The notes: a model not told the origin generated them from the sequence alone. A stretch of DNA of 64,000 nucleotides from Flavobacterium phycosphaerae (GCF_010119235.1 NZ_JAAATZ010000001.1:1394501-1458500), one strand, 5' to 3'. Counted from the first letter of the stretch, positions 44,588 through 54,290 are shown. Program-made: numbers and translations.

Positions 44588-46789
44588 TTATTTCACAAAA
44601 CCACCACCGGATTGGTTCTTCTCGATGTTGATTTCGGTGTTTTCCTTTTTCAAACTTAAGTTACCAAAGTTATACGTCAACGAAAGACGGAAGGTTCTCG
44701 TGTCTTGTTTTTGGTAGAATTTGGTTTCCAAATTAGGCGAAGAAACCAAAGCATTCACTTCATTCGTATTGAAAACATCAAAACAATGCACCCCGATTTT
44801 CAAGTTTTTGTTCAGGAAGTCTCGGCTAAATGAAATATCAAATTGCTGAATCGGCTTGGTGATTTGATAGATTTCCCAAGTCCCTTTGGGTAGAATAAAA
44901 TAGGACATCGTATTCTTGATTTCCCAAGGCAAAATAAACTGGGCCTGTGCCGAATAATTCAGTATAGGCTTGGTGTTAAACGAAAAATCATACCCTTCTG
45001 CAGTATATTTGATATAATTCACATTGAAGAAAATATAATTCATTTTGTCCATGTTGTTCATTCTTTTTTGGAACTCTTCTTTGCCTTTGAAGAAATAATC
45101 CAACGGAACCGGGAAGGAAGCAAACAAACTCAACGTTTTCATTTGGTCAAACTGCTGGAAGGTTTGGTTGCTCACCGTTTCGCCGCTTTTGGCATTAAAG
45201 ATAAAATAGCTGGCGTCTTTGGCTATGGTATAATTACCGCCCAGTTGGACAAACTGAAAAGCCGTCATTTTCAGCTCAAAATTGTCAAAAAAGGTGGGGT
45301 CTAAAAAGGGGTTTCCGTTAGAAGTGTTGTATTGGTCGAAGTTGGCAAAGTTATTAGGGTCTAATAAATTGTAATCGGCCTGTCTGATTTTTTTGGAGTA
45401 CGAAGCCGCGATATTGATGTTTTCATTTACTTCATACAAAGCACTCACATTCGGGAAAAAGTTGGTGTTTTTGAAATTTATTTTAGTTTCATCGCCATCC
45501 TGAACCGCAGTTCGGTTTACTTTATAATCCTCAAAACGAACGCCCGCCGTGAAGTTGAACTTCTTGATTTTCTTTCGGGCTTCCACATAAAACGCCAGGT
45601 TAGTTTCTTTATAATCAAAATCGGTCACCGAATTGGTTGCCGTGTTTAAATTGTAAATCCCGTTGTCAGTCACATCAATGGAGTTGAATTTTCCACCGGT
45701 ATTCAAAGAGAAATCAATTTTATTGAACGGAATAGCAAAGTCGTATTTCAAATAATGATTGGCCAATTTGAAGTCTGTTTTTCCGTTATAAAACGTGGCA
45801 TCACCATTATTTTGTCCCGAAGAGGTCGTCGTTGGTCTTTTATCAAAAAAGTTGCTGAACGCCGTGATGTCAAGGGTTCTTCCAATCGTGTCTAACTTGG
45901 TTTTATACTGCAAACTCAGTTCGTGATTGTTGTTTTTGTTTTTGGCTAAGCTGTTGTTGGTGTAGTCAATACTGCTTCCCACGGTGCTTGACTCGTTCAC
46001 AAAACGATCATTGGCTACATTCAGATTGTAGTTGAACAGCAAATTCGATTTTTCGCTCAGCTTATAATTAGTACCCGTTCTGAAGTAAAAATTACGATTG
46101 GTAGTAACCGATAAATTCTTTTGTACCAGCCGCTCATTCGGAGTGAAGGAAGTAAAGATTTGGTCGTTTTGGGTTTTGTTTTCGCCGTCAATATAATTGT
46201 AGCCAATCATGGTTTGCCAGCTCAGGTCTTTTACCTTGCCGTTCAGCAAAATCTGCGGACTTGGTTTTTGGTATTTGTTAAAATTGTAATTGATGTTGAA
46301 ACTGGCGTTAATACCCTTTTTCCTTTTGGTAGTGGTCACTATGTTAATGATAGAACCACTCGAGTTAGCATCATAAGAAGCCCCCGGATTGTATATCAGC
46401 TCTACTTTTTCAATGGCATTGGCGGGTAAAGTGGCCAAGTAATTTTGTAAGTCGGTACCGCTTAAGGAGCTCGGTGCGCCGTCAATATAAATGGTAACGC
46501 CTTTGCTGTTTAAAGTAATGCTTCCTGAAGGCGAAGTGATAACCCCCGGAATTTTTTTCACAGCTTCCAAGCTGCTGCCACTGTTTAACATGGCGTTATC
46601 TCTAACGTTGATAGTGGTTTTGTCTGATTCTACTTTGAGATACTGCTTTTTGTTGCCATAAACAGTAACTTCGGAAAGCTCGTTGGTTTTGTCGGTGGTA
46701 GTGGAAGAGTTGTCCTGATTTTTAGGAGTTTCCTGGGCGAAGATTACGCTCGTGACAAGCAAGCATAAGGTAATGCATACTGATTTCAT
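44588..46789 (-). CDS. TonB-dependent-receptor-like outer membrane beta-barrel protein
   Basis: A 733-residue protein with a signal peptide (LVTSVIFAQ) and a plug-like domain (NAMLNSGSSLEAVKKIPGV, SKGVTIYIDGAPSSLSG, EKVELIYNPGASYDANSSG). A long C-terminal barrel of the OMP_b-brl_3 type follows. There is no carboxypeptidase-regulatory domain before the plug, which the family often has. It probably imports a substrate through the outer membrane with TonB, but the ligand is unknown. A GCTTCGG/CCGAAGC hairpin lies in the leader at 46808-46825. Confidence 0.88.
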   Translation of the reverse strand: MKSVCITLCLLVTSVIFAQETPKNQDNSSTTTDKTNELSEVTVYGNKKQYLKVESDKTTINVRDNAMLNSGSSLEAVKKIPGVITSPSGSITLNSKGVTIYIDGAPSSLSGTDLQNYLATLPANAIEKVELIYNPGASYDANSSGSIINIVTTTKRKKGINASFNINYNFNKYQKPSPQILLNGKVKDLSWQTMIGYNYIDGENKTQNDQIFTSFTPNERLVQKNLSVTTNRNFYFRTGTNYKLSEKSNLLFNYNLNVANDRFVNESSTVGSSIDYTNNSLAKNKNNNHELSLQYKTKLDTIGRTLDITAFSNFFDKRPTTTSSGQNNGDATFYNGKTDFKLANHYLKYDFAIPFNKIDFSLNTGGKFNSIDVTDNGIYNLNTATNSVTDFDYKETNLAFYVEARKKIKKFNFTAGVRFEDYKVNRTAVQDGDETKINFKNTNFFPNVSALYEVNENINIAASYSKKIRQADYNLLDPNNFANFDQYNTSNGNPFLDPTFFDNFELKMTAFQFVQLGGNYTIAKDASYFIFNAKSGETVSNQTFQQFDQMKTLSLFASFPVPLDYFFKGKEEFQKRMNNMDKMNYIFFNVNYIKYTAEGYDFSFNTKPILNYSAQAQFILPWEIKNTMSYFILPKGTWEIYQITKPIQQFDISFSRDFLNKNLKIGVHCFDVFNTNEVNALVSSPNLETKFYQKQDTRTFRLSLTYNFGNLSLKKENTEINIEKNQSGGGFVK

Positions 46790-46807
46790 TTGTGATTGAT
46801 TTAGTGA

Positions 46808-46825
46808 GCTTCGGTTGCCCGAAGC
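46808..46825 (-). other. Hairpin between EamA and the receptor gene
   Basis: GCTTCGG (46808-46814) and CCGAAGC (46819-46825) form a 7-bp GC-rich stem with a 4-base loop and no T run. It could be a leader structure of the receptor mRNA or a weak terminator of the EamA gene. Confidence 0.4.
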
Positions 46826-46889
46826 CCAATGGATTGATGATTGCCCATAAGACTTCCCTCACCATCAATTGTTACAACCCAAAAGAAAA

Positions 46890-47771
46890 TTATTTGATTC
46901 TTTTATAATTTACGATAATGACGCCACTAATAATCAGTGTTGCGGCCAATAGTATTCGGGCGGTAATGACTTCATCCAGTATGAGCCAGCCCAAGAACAA
47001 CGCTACGACTACATTCACATAAGACAAGACCGTTACTTTGGTTGAGGGCAATTGTGTAATCAGGTAACTGAAAGCCACATAACCCACTACCGAACCAAAC
47101 AGCGCCAGGTAAATCATAGCCAGTATACTGCGGAGACTCCAGTTTTCCGTGTTGAAATCGGGTGTTAAATACCACTGAATCAGTGTTAAAATCACACCGG
47201 CTAGTATCATTTGTAAACTCACATTCATCAGCATGGTCAGCGAGTTGGCACTTCCTTTTTTGGTAATGATAGTACCAACGGCCCACATCAAAACCGCTAT
47301 AAGTATGGCCAAAATGCCGCCCCGATACTCAGGATTTACCAAGTCGGCAAGGCTGCTTTGATAAATGAGGAAGATGCCCATCATGCCCAGTACGATACCA
47401 ATTATGGTTTTGAACGATAGCTTTTCGTAGCCCAAAAACAGATTCAGCAACAACACAAAGAAAGGATTTAGCGTAGAGATTAGCGAGGCCAAGCCACTAC
47501 TGATGTACATTTCGGCATAAGTGGTCAGTCCGTTCGCCAAAACAATCATCATAATCGAAAGGATAAGGGCTCGGGCAAACTGTCGGGCATTCACTTGTTC
47601 TACTTGCTTTTGATAAATTAAGTAGCCCAATATGATAAACCCGGAGATAAAGTTTCGGATGCCGGCTAAGATAAAAGGTGGAATTGTTTCTACGCCGATG
47701 CGGATGCCTAAAAAGGTAGTTCCCCAAAAGAAAGCTACACAAAATAGGGCGAGGTACAGTTTAGTTTTCAA
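46890..47771 (-). CDS. EamA-family (DMT superfamily) transporter
   Basis: A 293-residue inner-membrane protein with about ten hydrophobic segments in two EamA repeats (FCVAFFWGTTFLGIRIGVE and ILAILIAVLMWAVGTIITKKGS). The superfamily exports metabolites such as amino acids or nucleosides; the substrate is unknown. The start is TTG at 47771, 15 bases behind the small lipoprotein gene, so it is probably co-transcribed with the lipoprotein and GH3 genes. Confidence 0.88.
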   Translation of the reverse strand: MKTKLYLALFCVAFFWGTTFLGIRIGVETIPPFILAGIRNFISGFIILGYLIYQKQVEQVNARQFARALILSIMMIVLANGLTTYAEMYISSGLASLISTLNPFFVLLLNLFLGYEKLSFKTIIGIVLGMMGIFLIYQSSLADLVNPEYRGGILAILIAVLMWAVGTIITKKGSANSLTMLMNVSLQMILAGVILTLIQWYLTPDFNTENWSLRSILAMIYLALFGSVVGYVAFSYLITQLPSTKVTVLSYVNVVVALFLGWLILDEVITARILLAATLIISGVIIVNYKRIK

Positions 47772-47786
47772 AAAAGCTGGAAATAA

Positions 47787-47930
47787 TTAGGTGTTGTGTT
47801 TAGGAATAAGGGGTTCTTTTATTGCGGTTTCCACCAAGCAGCGTCTGCCCGGTCCGCATTTCATCCGGTGTGGTCCGCAGGAAGTTAGCAAGCCAATCAA
47901 TAACAACAGTAGGATGCCTCGTCGTTTCAT
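47787..47930 (-). CDS. Small 47-residue lipoprotein
   Basis: A short gene: MKRRGILLLLLIGLLTSCGP gives a lipoprotein signal with lipidation at Cys18, followed by HRMKCGPGRRCLVE and a short tail. The mature peptide is about 30 residues with two more Cys in a CGPxRxC pattern. It sits 4 bases after the GH3 gene and 15 before the EamA gene on the same strand. The lipobox, spacing and coding strand support it as real. The function is unknown. Confidence 0.75.
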   Translation of the reverse strand: MKRRGILLLLLIGLLTSCGPHRMKCGPGRRCLVETAIKEPLIPKHNT

Positions 47931-47934
47931 AGTG

Positions 47935-49461
47935 TTATCGGTTTACTTGGATTTGCATATTCAATAACTGTTCTAAGTAATCTCTTTCGTTGGAGAGTCT
48001 CGGAATTTTATGCTGACCGCCCAGTTTGTTGTTTTCTTTGAGCCAGTCGTAAAATAAATTTTCTCGGGCCACATTAACTTTAAGCGGATTGAGCGTCATG
48101 TTATTGTAGCGTTTGGCTTCGTAGTCGGAGTTGACCGTTTGCAGGTTTTCGTCGAGTGTCTTTTGAAACAATAGCAGGTCTTCCGGTTGTTTTTTGAACT
48201 CAATCATCCATTCATGTGCCCCTTTTTCTTTGTCTTTCATGAATATGGGTGCCACGGTATAATCGGTCACTTCACAATGCAAGGCCGAGCAGGTTTTGGC
48301 CAAAGCCATATCAGTGTTTTCAACCATCAGCTCTTCTCCAAAAACATTGATGTAATGTTTGGTTCTTCCGGAAACGCGGATTCGGTACGGATTCAATGAA
48401 GTAAACCGAACCGTGTCGCCAATCAAATAGCGCCACAAACCGGCATTGGTAGAGATGACTACGGCATAGTTTTTAAACAATTCCACGTCGGCCAGGCGAA
48501 TTACCTTTTGATTCGGCGTGCCAAAAGTATCCATCGGTATGAATTCGTAGAAGATGCCATAGTCTAACATTAACAGCAAATCGTTGGAATAATTCAAGTC
48601 TTGTATGGCAAAGAAACCTTCTGAAGCATTGTAAATCTCGTAATATTTGAAATGATTTTGCGGTAAAATCTTTTGGTATTGCTCGCGATAGGGTTCAAAA
48701 CTTACACCCCCGTGAAAGTACACTTCTAAGTTGGGCCACAATTCGGATAGATTATCTTTTCCGGTTTCGGTTAAAATGCGGTTCAGCAAAACAAGCATCC
48801 ACGAGGGAACGCCGGCAAAACTGGTTACATTTTCGGTTTTGGTTTCGTTAATAATGGCAGTTAATTTGGTTTCCCATTCGCTCATCAACGAAATTTTATT
48901 GCTCGGGGTGCTGCTGAACTCGGCCCAAATAGGCATGTTTTCAATCAGTATAGCCGATAAGTCGCCAAAGTAAGTGTTGTTGTTTTCGTAGATCTGCGAG
49001 CTGCCGCCGAGACGTAAACTTTTCCCCAAAAACATTTCGGAGTTTTCATTGTTGTTCAGGTACATGCACAATAAATCCTTGCTGCCTTTGTAATGACAAT
49101 CTTCAAGGGCTTCATTGCTTACCGGAATGAATTTGCTTTTGGCATTGGTGGTGCCGCTTGATTTGGCAAACCATTTGATGGGCGTGTTCCAAAAGACATT
49201 TTGCGCTCCTTTTCGTGTCAGTTCAATCATAGGTTCCAAATCTTCATAAGAAGAAACCGGAATTCTTTCTGAAAACGTTTGATAGGATTTAATGCTTTTG
49301 AAGTCGTATTTCTGTCCAATTACCGTGTCTTCGGCTGAGCGAATCAGGTTCATCATCAGTTCTTCTTGTACTTCATGCGGGTATTTTAAAAACAACTCAA
49401 TCTGATGAATGCGTTGTTTCAAAACCCAAGAAGCAATAGAATTGATGATTGGAAAAGGCAT
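47935..49461 (-). CDS. GH3-family acyl-acid amido synthetase-like protein
   Basis: A 508-residue protein of the GH3 group in the ANL (adenylating) superfamily. The phosphate-binding motif is KSSGTTNAKSKFIPVS, the aromatic/ATP region YYEIYNASEGFFAIQD, and IGDTVRFTSLNPYRIRVSGRTKHYINVFGEEL is the hinge. Plant GH3 enzymes conjugate auxin or jasmonate to amino acids; bacterial members are widespread in Bacteroidota with unknown acids. It is the first gene of the GH3-lipoprotein-EamA unit, and the leader is a degenerate CCTAAATC-type repeat. Confidence 0.9.
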   Translation of the reverse strand: MPFPIINSIASWVLKQRIHQIELFLKYPHEVQEELMMNLIRSAEDTVIGQKYDFKSIKSYQTFSERIPVSSYEDLEPMIELTRKGAQNVFWNTPIKWFAKSSGTTNAKSKFIPVSNEALEDCHYKGSKDLLCMYLNNNENSEMFLGKSLRLGGSSQIYENNNTYFGDLSAILIENMPIWAEFSSTPSNKISLMSEWETKLTAIINETKTENVTSFAGVPSWMLVLLNRILTETGKDNLSELWPNLEVYFHGGVSFEPYREQYQKILPQNHFKYYEIYNASEGFFAIQDLNYSNDLLLMLDYGIFYEFIPMDTFGTPNQKVIRLADVELFKNYAVVISTNAGLWRYLIGDTVRFTSLNPYRIRVSGRTKHYINVFGEELMVENTDMALAKTCSALHCEVTDYTVAPIFMKDKEKGAHEWMIEFKKQPEDLLLFQKTLDENLQTVNSDYEAKRYNNMTLNPLKVNVARENLFYDWLKENNKLGGQHKIPRLSNERDYLEQLLNMQIQVNR

Positions 49462-49557
49462 TTTGATTTAGGTTTTAGGAATTACGATTTAGGATTTATA
49501 ACTTTACGCTAAAATAGCAATTATTCCTAATTCCTGAATCCTAATTCCCAAATAATA
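49462..49557. repeat. Degenerate CCTAAATC / TTAGGATTT repeats between divergent genes
   Basis: Both ends of the gap carry the same short G-poor motif, read outward in each direction (TTTAGGTTTTAGGAATT at one end and CCTAATTCCTGAATCC at the other). Each gene therefore has a CCTAAATCC-type leader immediately before its ATG. The same type of leader precedes the gene at 39658. Confidence 0.55.
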
Positions 49558-50352
49558 ATGACATACGAAGGTGTTTTAACCAAAATGCAAACCGAATTTT
49601 CGAATCCTATTCAGTATTATTTGGTGTTTGAAAATAGTTTTTTGAGCTTAAATCAGTTGTTGGACAAATCATTGGAAATTAATTTCACCGGGTACCAATG
49701 TTTGAATTGCGGCAAAAAGAAAAAGATATTCCGCCAGGGGTTTTGTTACGATTGTTTTATGAGCAGTGCGGCCGCCGGCGACTGGATTATGAAACCCGAA
49801 TTGAGTACGGCACACCTTGATATTGAAGACCGTGATTTGGACTATGAGAAAAAAGTACAATTGCAACCGCATATAGTGTATTTGGCTTTGTCGAGTGAGG
49901 TGAAAGTGGGCGTAACCCGCAAAACCCAAGTGCCCACAAGATGGATAGACCAAGGGGCTGTGCAGGCCATTCCGATTGTAGAAGTTCCGAATAGGTATTT
50001 GGCGGGCATTACCGAGGTGGCTTTGAAAAACCATTATGCCGATAAAACCAATTGGCAAAAAATGCTGAAGAATGAAGTGCCTCAAGTTGATTTATTGGCG
50101 GAACGATTGAAACTGGAAGGGTTACTCCCGAATGAAGTTCAGGAGTTTTATTATACTACTAAGGAAGATTTATACGAGTTGCACTATCCGGTGTTGCAGT
50201 ATCCGAGTAAAGTGAACAGTTTAAACTTAGACAAATCACCTAATTACTCCGGAAAACTTACGGGAGTCAAAGGGCAATACCTCCTATTTGAAGACGGAAC
50301 GGTTTTCAATGTCCGCACTTTTGAAGGTTATGTAGTCAAAATCAATATTTAA
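49558..50352 (+). CDS. DUF2797 domain protein
   Basis: A 264-residue protein with a four-Cys zinc-binding cluster (CLNCGKKKKIFRQGFCYDC) at about residues 49-67, then VYLALSSEVKVGVTRKTQVPTRWIDQGA, which is the hallmark GIY-YIG-like block of DUF2797. The family function is not known; the nuclease-like fold and zinc site suggest nucleic-acid contact. It diverges from the GH3 gene. Confidence 0.88.
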   Translation: MTYEGVLTKMQTEFSNPIQYYLVFENSFLSLNQLLDKSLEINFTGYQCLNCGKKKKIFRQGFCYDCFMSSAAAGDWIMKPELSTAHLDIEDRDLDYEKKVQLQPHIVYLALSSEVKVGVTRKTQVPTRWIDQGAVQAIPIVEVPNRYLAGITEVALKNHYADKTNWQKMLKNEVPQVDLLAERLKLEGLLPNEVQEFYYTTKEDLYELHYPVLQYPSKVNSLNLDKSPNYSGKLTGVKGQYLLFEDGTVFNVRTFEGYVVKINI

Positions 50353-50356
50353 ACAA

Positions 50357-50390
50357 AAACCCTTTCTCTTCAGAAAGGGTTTCTTTTTAT
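50357..50390. terminator. Bidirectional terminator
   Basis: AAACCCTTTCT (50357-50367) and AGAAAGGGTTT (50372-50382) form a perfect 11-bp stem with a CTTC loop, followed by a T-rich tract. It serves the DUF2797 gene and the convergent AsmA-like gene. Confidence 0.8.
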
Positions 50391-52975
50391 TTTGTGGTGG
50401 AGGCCGGTTTCGGTTTGTTGAACAAGCCGTTGAGTAAGTCTTTAGCTTGTGTTTTTACATCTGTTTTTGGGGTTTCTGTTTTTGTAGAGTCCTTTGGTTT
50501 AGTATTGTTCTTGATGATGTTGCCCAAAGCCGAAGTTCCTTGCTGAATCAGTTTGTCTTTTTGTTGTTTCACTAAAGAAGTGACCAAACTTGTAGTAGCT
50601 TGTTTGACATCGGTAGTGATTTTAGGGCTTTTAAAATTACCGGTAAGGATAGCATTGATTGGAACGTTCTCTATTTTTTTAGCATCTGCCGGCGACAGTT
50701 TGGCCAACAAAGCATTCGCTTCGGTGCCTAAGTATTTGGCCGGCACGTCCAGCTTCATGTTGTAATTCATGCTTTGGTCAAAGCCGTGTGTTCCGCCCAA
50801 GCTTACTTTGATGTCTTGGTATTTTAAATCAAGCGGTTTTAAGTTCACTTTTCCGTCTTTAAACGTTAAGGCTGCTTTTAAATCGTTGAGGTTTAGTTTT
50901 TTCAAATCGATAAAGCTCAGTTTGTCATCCAAGGCGTTTAACATGGTAGAGTTGCTCGCGTTTACGGTGGTAGAAAGTAACTGACCCAATAAATCACCGG
51001 ACAGGCTGTTTAGGTCGGGTGTCATTTCCTTGTCTTTCAGATTCCCCGATAGTTTAATCTTGGAATTCAGTTTTCCGTTTATCACTCCGGCAATAGGAGC
51101 GATTTTTTTCATCATCTCTAATTGCGTAAACGTTTGGGCAATGTCAACCCCGTTTAGCCCTAAATCCATATTGAATTTTGAGATTTTTTCTTTGGTCGAA
51201 ACATCACCGTTGAAAGCAATAGAGCCACCGAAGATGTTGGTTTTTCCATTTTCAATGGTTACTTTTTGGTCTTTGATGATGACTTTTCCGGAAACGTCTT
51301 TCAAGGTTAAATTATCATACAAAACCGTATTGGCTTTTGCGGTTAACGAGCAATTTAGGAACGCCGGTATCTTCATAGGCTCGCTGGCTTTGGTTTCTTT
51401 CTTGGCTGCTGTTTCGGTAGTCATGAAGTCGTTTACCGCCAATTGATTTGAATTCAGCGTAAAGTTTCCTTTCAACTCTTGGTTTTTAAATACAAAGCCG
51501 TAGAAATTTTCTAAGACACCCGTTACCGCCAAATCACTTTTTCCTGTGGTGGCATTGAATTGTTTTAAGTTCACTCGGCTAGGGTCAAACGCTACCGAAG
51601 CTTTACTGATTTTCATGGTTTTGCCATTTTCATCGGTATAGTTGAAACCGGTTAAGTCGATGGTTCCGGCATTTTTAATACGGGCGTAGTCACTTTTTTC
51701 TACTGATTGCATGTCAAATTCGGTAGTCACATCCGCTACCATAACGCCGGTTAAGGGTTTGTCTAACTTTACCGGATAAGCTTTGGTAAGGTTAGCCAAG
51801 TTGATAGTGCCTTTCAGTGCTGCATTGACTAACGCATTTTCGGAGATGTTTTTAATATTGGCTTTGGCGTTAAAAACGTCTTGGTCAATTTGGAACGAAA
51901 GCTTGTCTAAGTTGACGTAAGTATCGTTCATCACGCCGGTTTCGTTGATGATCTTGGTATCGATGATAATCTTTTGAACGGATTTCGGCAAGTTCGGGTA
52001 TTGGAACGAGGCATTATTGGAAGCAATTTCGATATTGAATTTCGGTACCGAAGTGCTTGAATACAAGCCTTTAGCAAAACCGCCGACAGTGAAGTCACCA
52101 CTGGTTTTTACGTCTTTTAAATTACTCGAGTATTTTGCGGGAATCAATCCTAAGAAGTTTTTGAAAGAAGAGGTCGGTGTTTTAAAGGTCAAATCATATT
52201 GCTGTCCGGCCTCGACCATTTGGATGTAACCATCAAACTCCAGAGGCAATTCATTGATTTTGGCTTTGTTTTGTTTGAAAGTGTATTGACTTTTGTTTAA
52301 GTCAATCCCCAAAACAGCATCCAACGCAATGGCTACGTGATTCATGTAGTTTACTTTGTCCATGTCGAGGGAAACCTTTGCCGTTGTTTTTGTTGTCAAA
52401 TCCAATTTGGAAGCCGCAAAGTCGCCGGTTCCTTCATGGTTAATGCTGTCGACCACCATCTTTATTTTGGATTTTTCATCGTAGTACTTGAACTTGAAAT
52501 TCTCAACCGAATATTCTTTTATTTTTAAGGATAGCGGTTTGCTTTTGCTGTCGTCTTCTTTGCCTTTGTCTTTCAGGGCGATGTCGTAATTGCCCACGCC
52601 GTCCTTGTTGAAAATGATATTAATCAAACCGTTTTTAGAAGAAACCCCATCAATGTTCATCGGTTCGTTATCGCCTTTGAACAGTTCTTTGATAGACATT
52701 TTCAGATTTAATTCGTCAAAAGCTACTAAGGTGTCGCCTTCAAATGGTGCTTTGTTGATGATGGATAGCTTTTCCACCGTTACGCTCGCATTAGGAAAGT
52801 TTCGGAATAAGCTCAAATCAGCATCGGCAAAAGCCACTTTCGCGTCTACTTTTTCATTGATAGCAGTTAAAATTTTGGCTTTGATTTGATCCTTAAAGAA
52901 ATACGGAATGGCGAAAGCTGAAATCACTAACAACAATAAAACGATTCCAACTATTTTTAAAATTTTCTTCAACAT
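50387..52975 (-). CDS. AsmA-family outer-membrane-biogenesis-type protein
   Basis: An 862-residue protein with one N-terminal membrane anchor (IVGIVLLLLVISAFAIPYFF) and an AsmA-like start (KAKILTAINEKVDAKVAFADADLSLFRNFPNASV). A long periplasmic beta-rich body and an AsmA C-terminal region (LKSKIKLSG / SLSGDLLGQ-type, then GTHGFDQSMNYNM) follow. AsmA-like proteins are proposed lipid-transfer bridges between membranes. The C-terminus is Lys/Thr/Pro-rich and flexible. Confidence 0.85.
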   Translation of the reverse strand: MLKKILKIVGIVLLLLVISAFAIPYFFKDQIKAKILTAINEKVDAKVAFADADLSLFRNFPNASVTVEKLSIINKAPFEGDTLVAFDELNLKMSIKELFKGDNEPMNIDGVSSKNGLINIIFNKDGVGNYDIALKDKGKEDDSKSKPLSLKIKEYSVENFKFKYYDEKSKIKMVVDSINHEGTGDFAASKLDLTTKTTAKVSLDMDKVNYMNHVAIALDAVLGIDLNKSQYTFKQNKAKINELPLEFDGYIQMVEAGQQYDLTFKTPTSSFKNFLGLIPAKYSSNLKDVKTSGDFTVGGFAKGLYSSTSVPKFNIEIASNNASFQYPNLPKSVQKIIIDTKIINETGVMNDTYVNLDKLSFQIDQDVFNAKANIKNISENALVNAALKGTINLANLTKAYPVKLDKPLTGVMVADVTTEFDMQSVEKSDYARIKNAGTIDLTGFNYTDENGKTMKISKASVAFDPSRVNLKQFNATTGKSDLAVTGVLENFYGFVFKNQELKGNFTLNSNQLAVNDFMTTETAAKKETKASEPMKIPAFLNCSLTAKANTVLYDNLTLKDVSGKVIIKDQKVTIENGKTNIFGGSIAFNGDVSTKEKISKFNMDLGLNGVDIAQTFTQLEMMKKIAPIAGVINGKLNSKIKLSGNLKDKEMTPDLNSLSGDLLGQLLSTTVNASNSTMLNALDDKLSFIDLKKLNLNDLKAALTFKDGKVNLKPLDLKYQDIKVSLGGTHGFDQSMNYNMKLDVPAKYLGTEANALLAKLSPADAKKIENVPINAILTGNFKSPKITTDVKQATTSLVTSLVKQQKDKLIQQGTSALGNIIKNNTKPKDSTKTETPKTDVKTQAKDLLNGLFNKPKPASTTK

Positions 52976-53153
52976 GGTATGATAGATTTAGTTACGCTTC
53001 GACTGAACAAAAATAATGCCTTTTCGTTACAAAGCAGTTACTATTTATAGCAATTTTATGATTTTATCAAAAGGCAATTGTTGAGAAATTGTTATTAACA
53101 GTCTGTTTCTTTTTGTCTTTATTCTGAAATAGTTTTAGTTAATTTGTGCTTCC

Positions 53154-54290
53154 ATGAATAAGCAGCATCAAGTCATTTTATCAATAGGCACCAATCAGGG
53201 CAACCGACTCGAGAATATAGAGCGTTGCATTGACAGTTTGCACAAAGAAATAGGTACCATTATCCGTGTTTCTAAGCTTTATGAAACACCATCTTGGGGT
53301 TTTGAGAGCGCTCCTTTTTACAACTGTGCGGTGATTATGAATACCCATAAATCAGCGCATCAAGTTTTAGAGGAAGTCTTGCTGTTGGAAGAAGCCTTGG
53401 GTAGAGTTCGCGAGAATTTGGAGGGTTATCAAGCGCGTATTATTGATGTTGATGTGATTACTTTTGATGAAGAAATCATAGCTTCCGAAAAGTTGCAAGT
53501 GCCTCATCCGGAAATGCAGAATCGCTTGTTTGTGTTGTTGCCGATGCGCGATTTGAATTTGGATTGGCGTCATCCTATTTTGCAAAAGTATTTACACGAA
53601 TTGCTGGTGCTTTCCGAAGACAAGAGCAATTGCAAGGTGATTCAAAATTTGGAAGTTCCGATTTCGAAAATCAAATTAGATCATTTCAATTACATTGCCA
53701 TAGAAGGAAATATTGGTGCTGGGAAAACCACCTTGACTAACAAATTAGCAGAAGATTTTAATGCCAAAACGGTATTGGAACGTTTTGCAGATAATCCGTT
53801 TTTGCCGAAGTTTTATGATGATCAAGCCCGTTATGCGTTTCCGTTGGAGATGTCATTTTTGGCCGACAGGTACCAGCAAATTTCGGATGATTTGGCGCAA
53901 TTCGACTTGTTTAAAGACTTTATCGTTGCCGATTATCATATTTTCAAATCGTTGATTTTTGCTAAAGTGACTCTGGCCGAAGACGAATACCGTTTGTATA
54001 AAACGATGTTTGACATCATCTATAAAGAAATGCCAAAGCCTGATTTGTATATTTATTTGTACCAAAGTACGGAGCGTCTTTTGAAAAACATCAAAGAAAG
54101 AGGACGTAGCTACGAACAGGAAATCCCGGCGGAATATTTGGAGAAAATCAATAATGGGTATTTGGATTATATCAAATCACAACAAAATTTGAATGTGCTG
54201 ATTATAGATGTGACCAACCGAGATTTTTTAAACCAACAGGATGATTACATTTTTGTTTTAGAAGAAATTCGCAAAAAAATCTCGAATTAG
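53154..54290 (+). CDS. folK: HPPK-deoxynucleoside kinase fusion
   Basis: A 378-residue fusion. The N-terminal half is 6-hydroxymethyl-7,8-dihydropterin pyrophosphokinase: ILSIGTNQGNRLENIERCI, YETPSWGFES, and the signature RIIDVDVITF. The C-terminal half from about residue 178 is a deoxynucleoside kinase with P-loop EGNIGAGKTTLTNKL and the lid-type arginines KERGRSYEQEIP. One half serves folate synthesis, the other nucleoside salvage. Such fusions are known in marine and other flavobacteria. It converges with the TrmH gene, with overlapping 3' ends (54287-54290). Confidence 0.93.
   Translation: MNKQHQVILSIGTNQGNRLENIERCIDSLHKEIGTIIRVSKLYETPSWGFESAPFYNCAVIMNTHKSAHQVLEEVLLLEEALGRVRENLEGYQARIIDVDVITFDEEIIASEKLQVPHPEMQNRLFVLLPMRDLNLDWRHPILQKYLHELLVLSEDKSNCKVIQNLEVPISKIKLDHFNYIAIEGNIGAGKTTLTNKLAEDFNAKTVLERFADNPFLPKFYDDQARYAFPLEMSFLADRYQQISDDLAQFDLFKDFIVADYHIFKSLIFAKVTLAEDEYRLYKTMFDIIYKEMPKPDLYIYLYQSTERLLKNIKERGRSYEQEIPAEYLEKINNGYLDYIKSQQNLNVLIIDVTNRDFLNQQDDYIFVLEEIRKKISN

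Noticed and set aside
49669..50085. 138-codon frame antisense to the DUF2797 gene
   Set aside because: Shadow of a well-supported gene; no start context or family signal.
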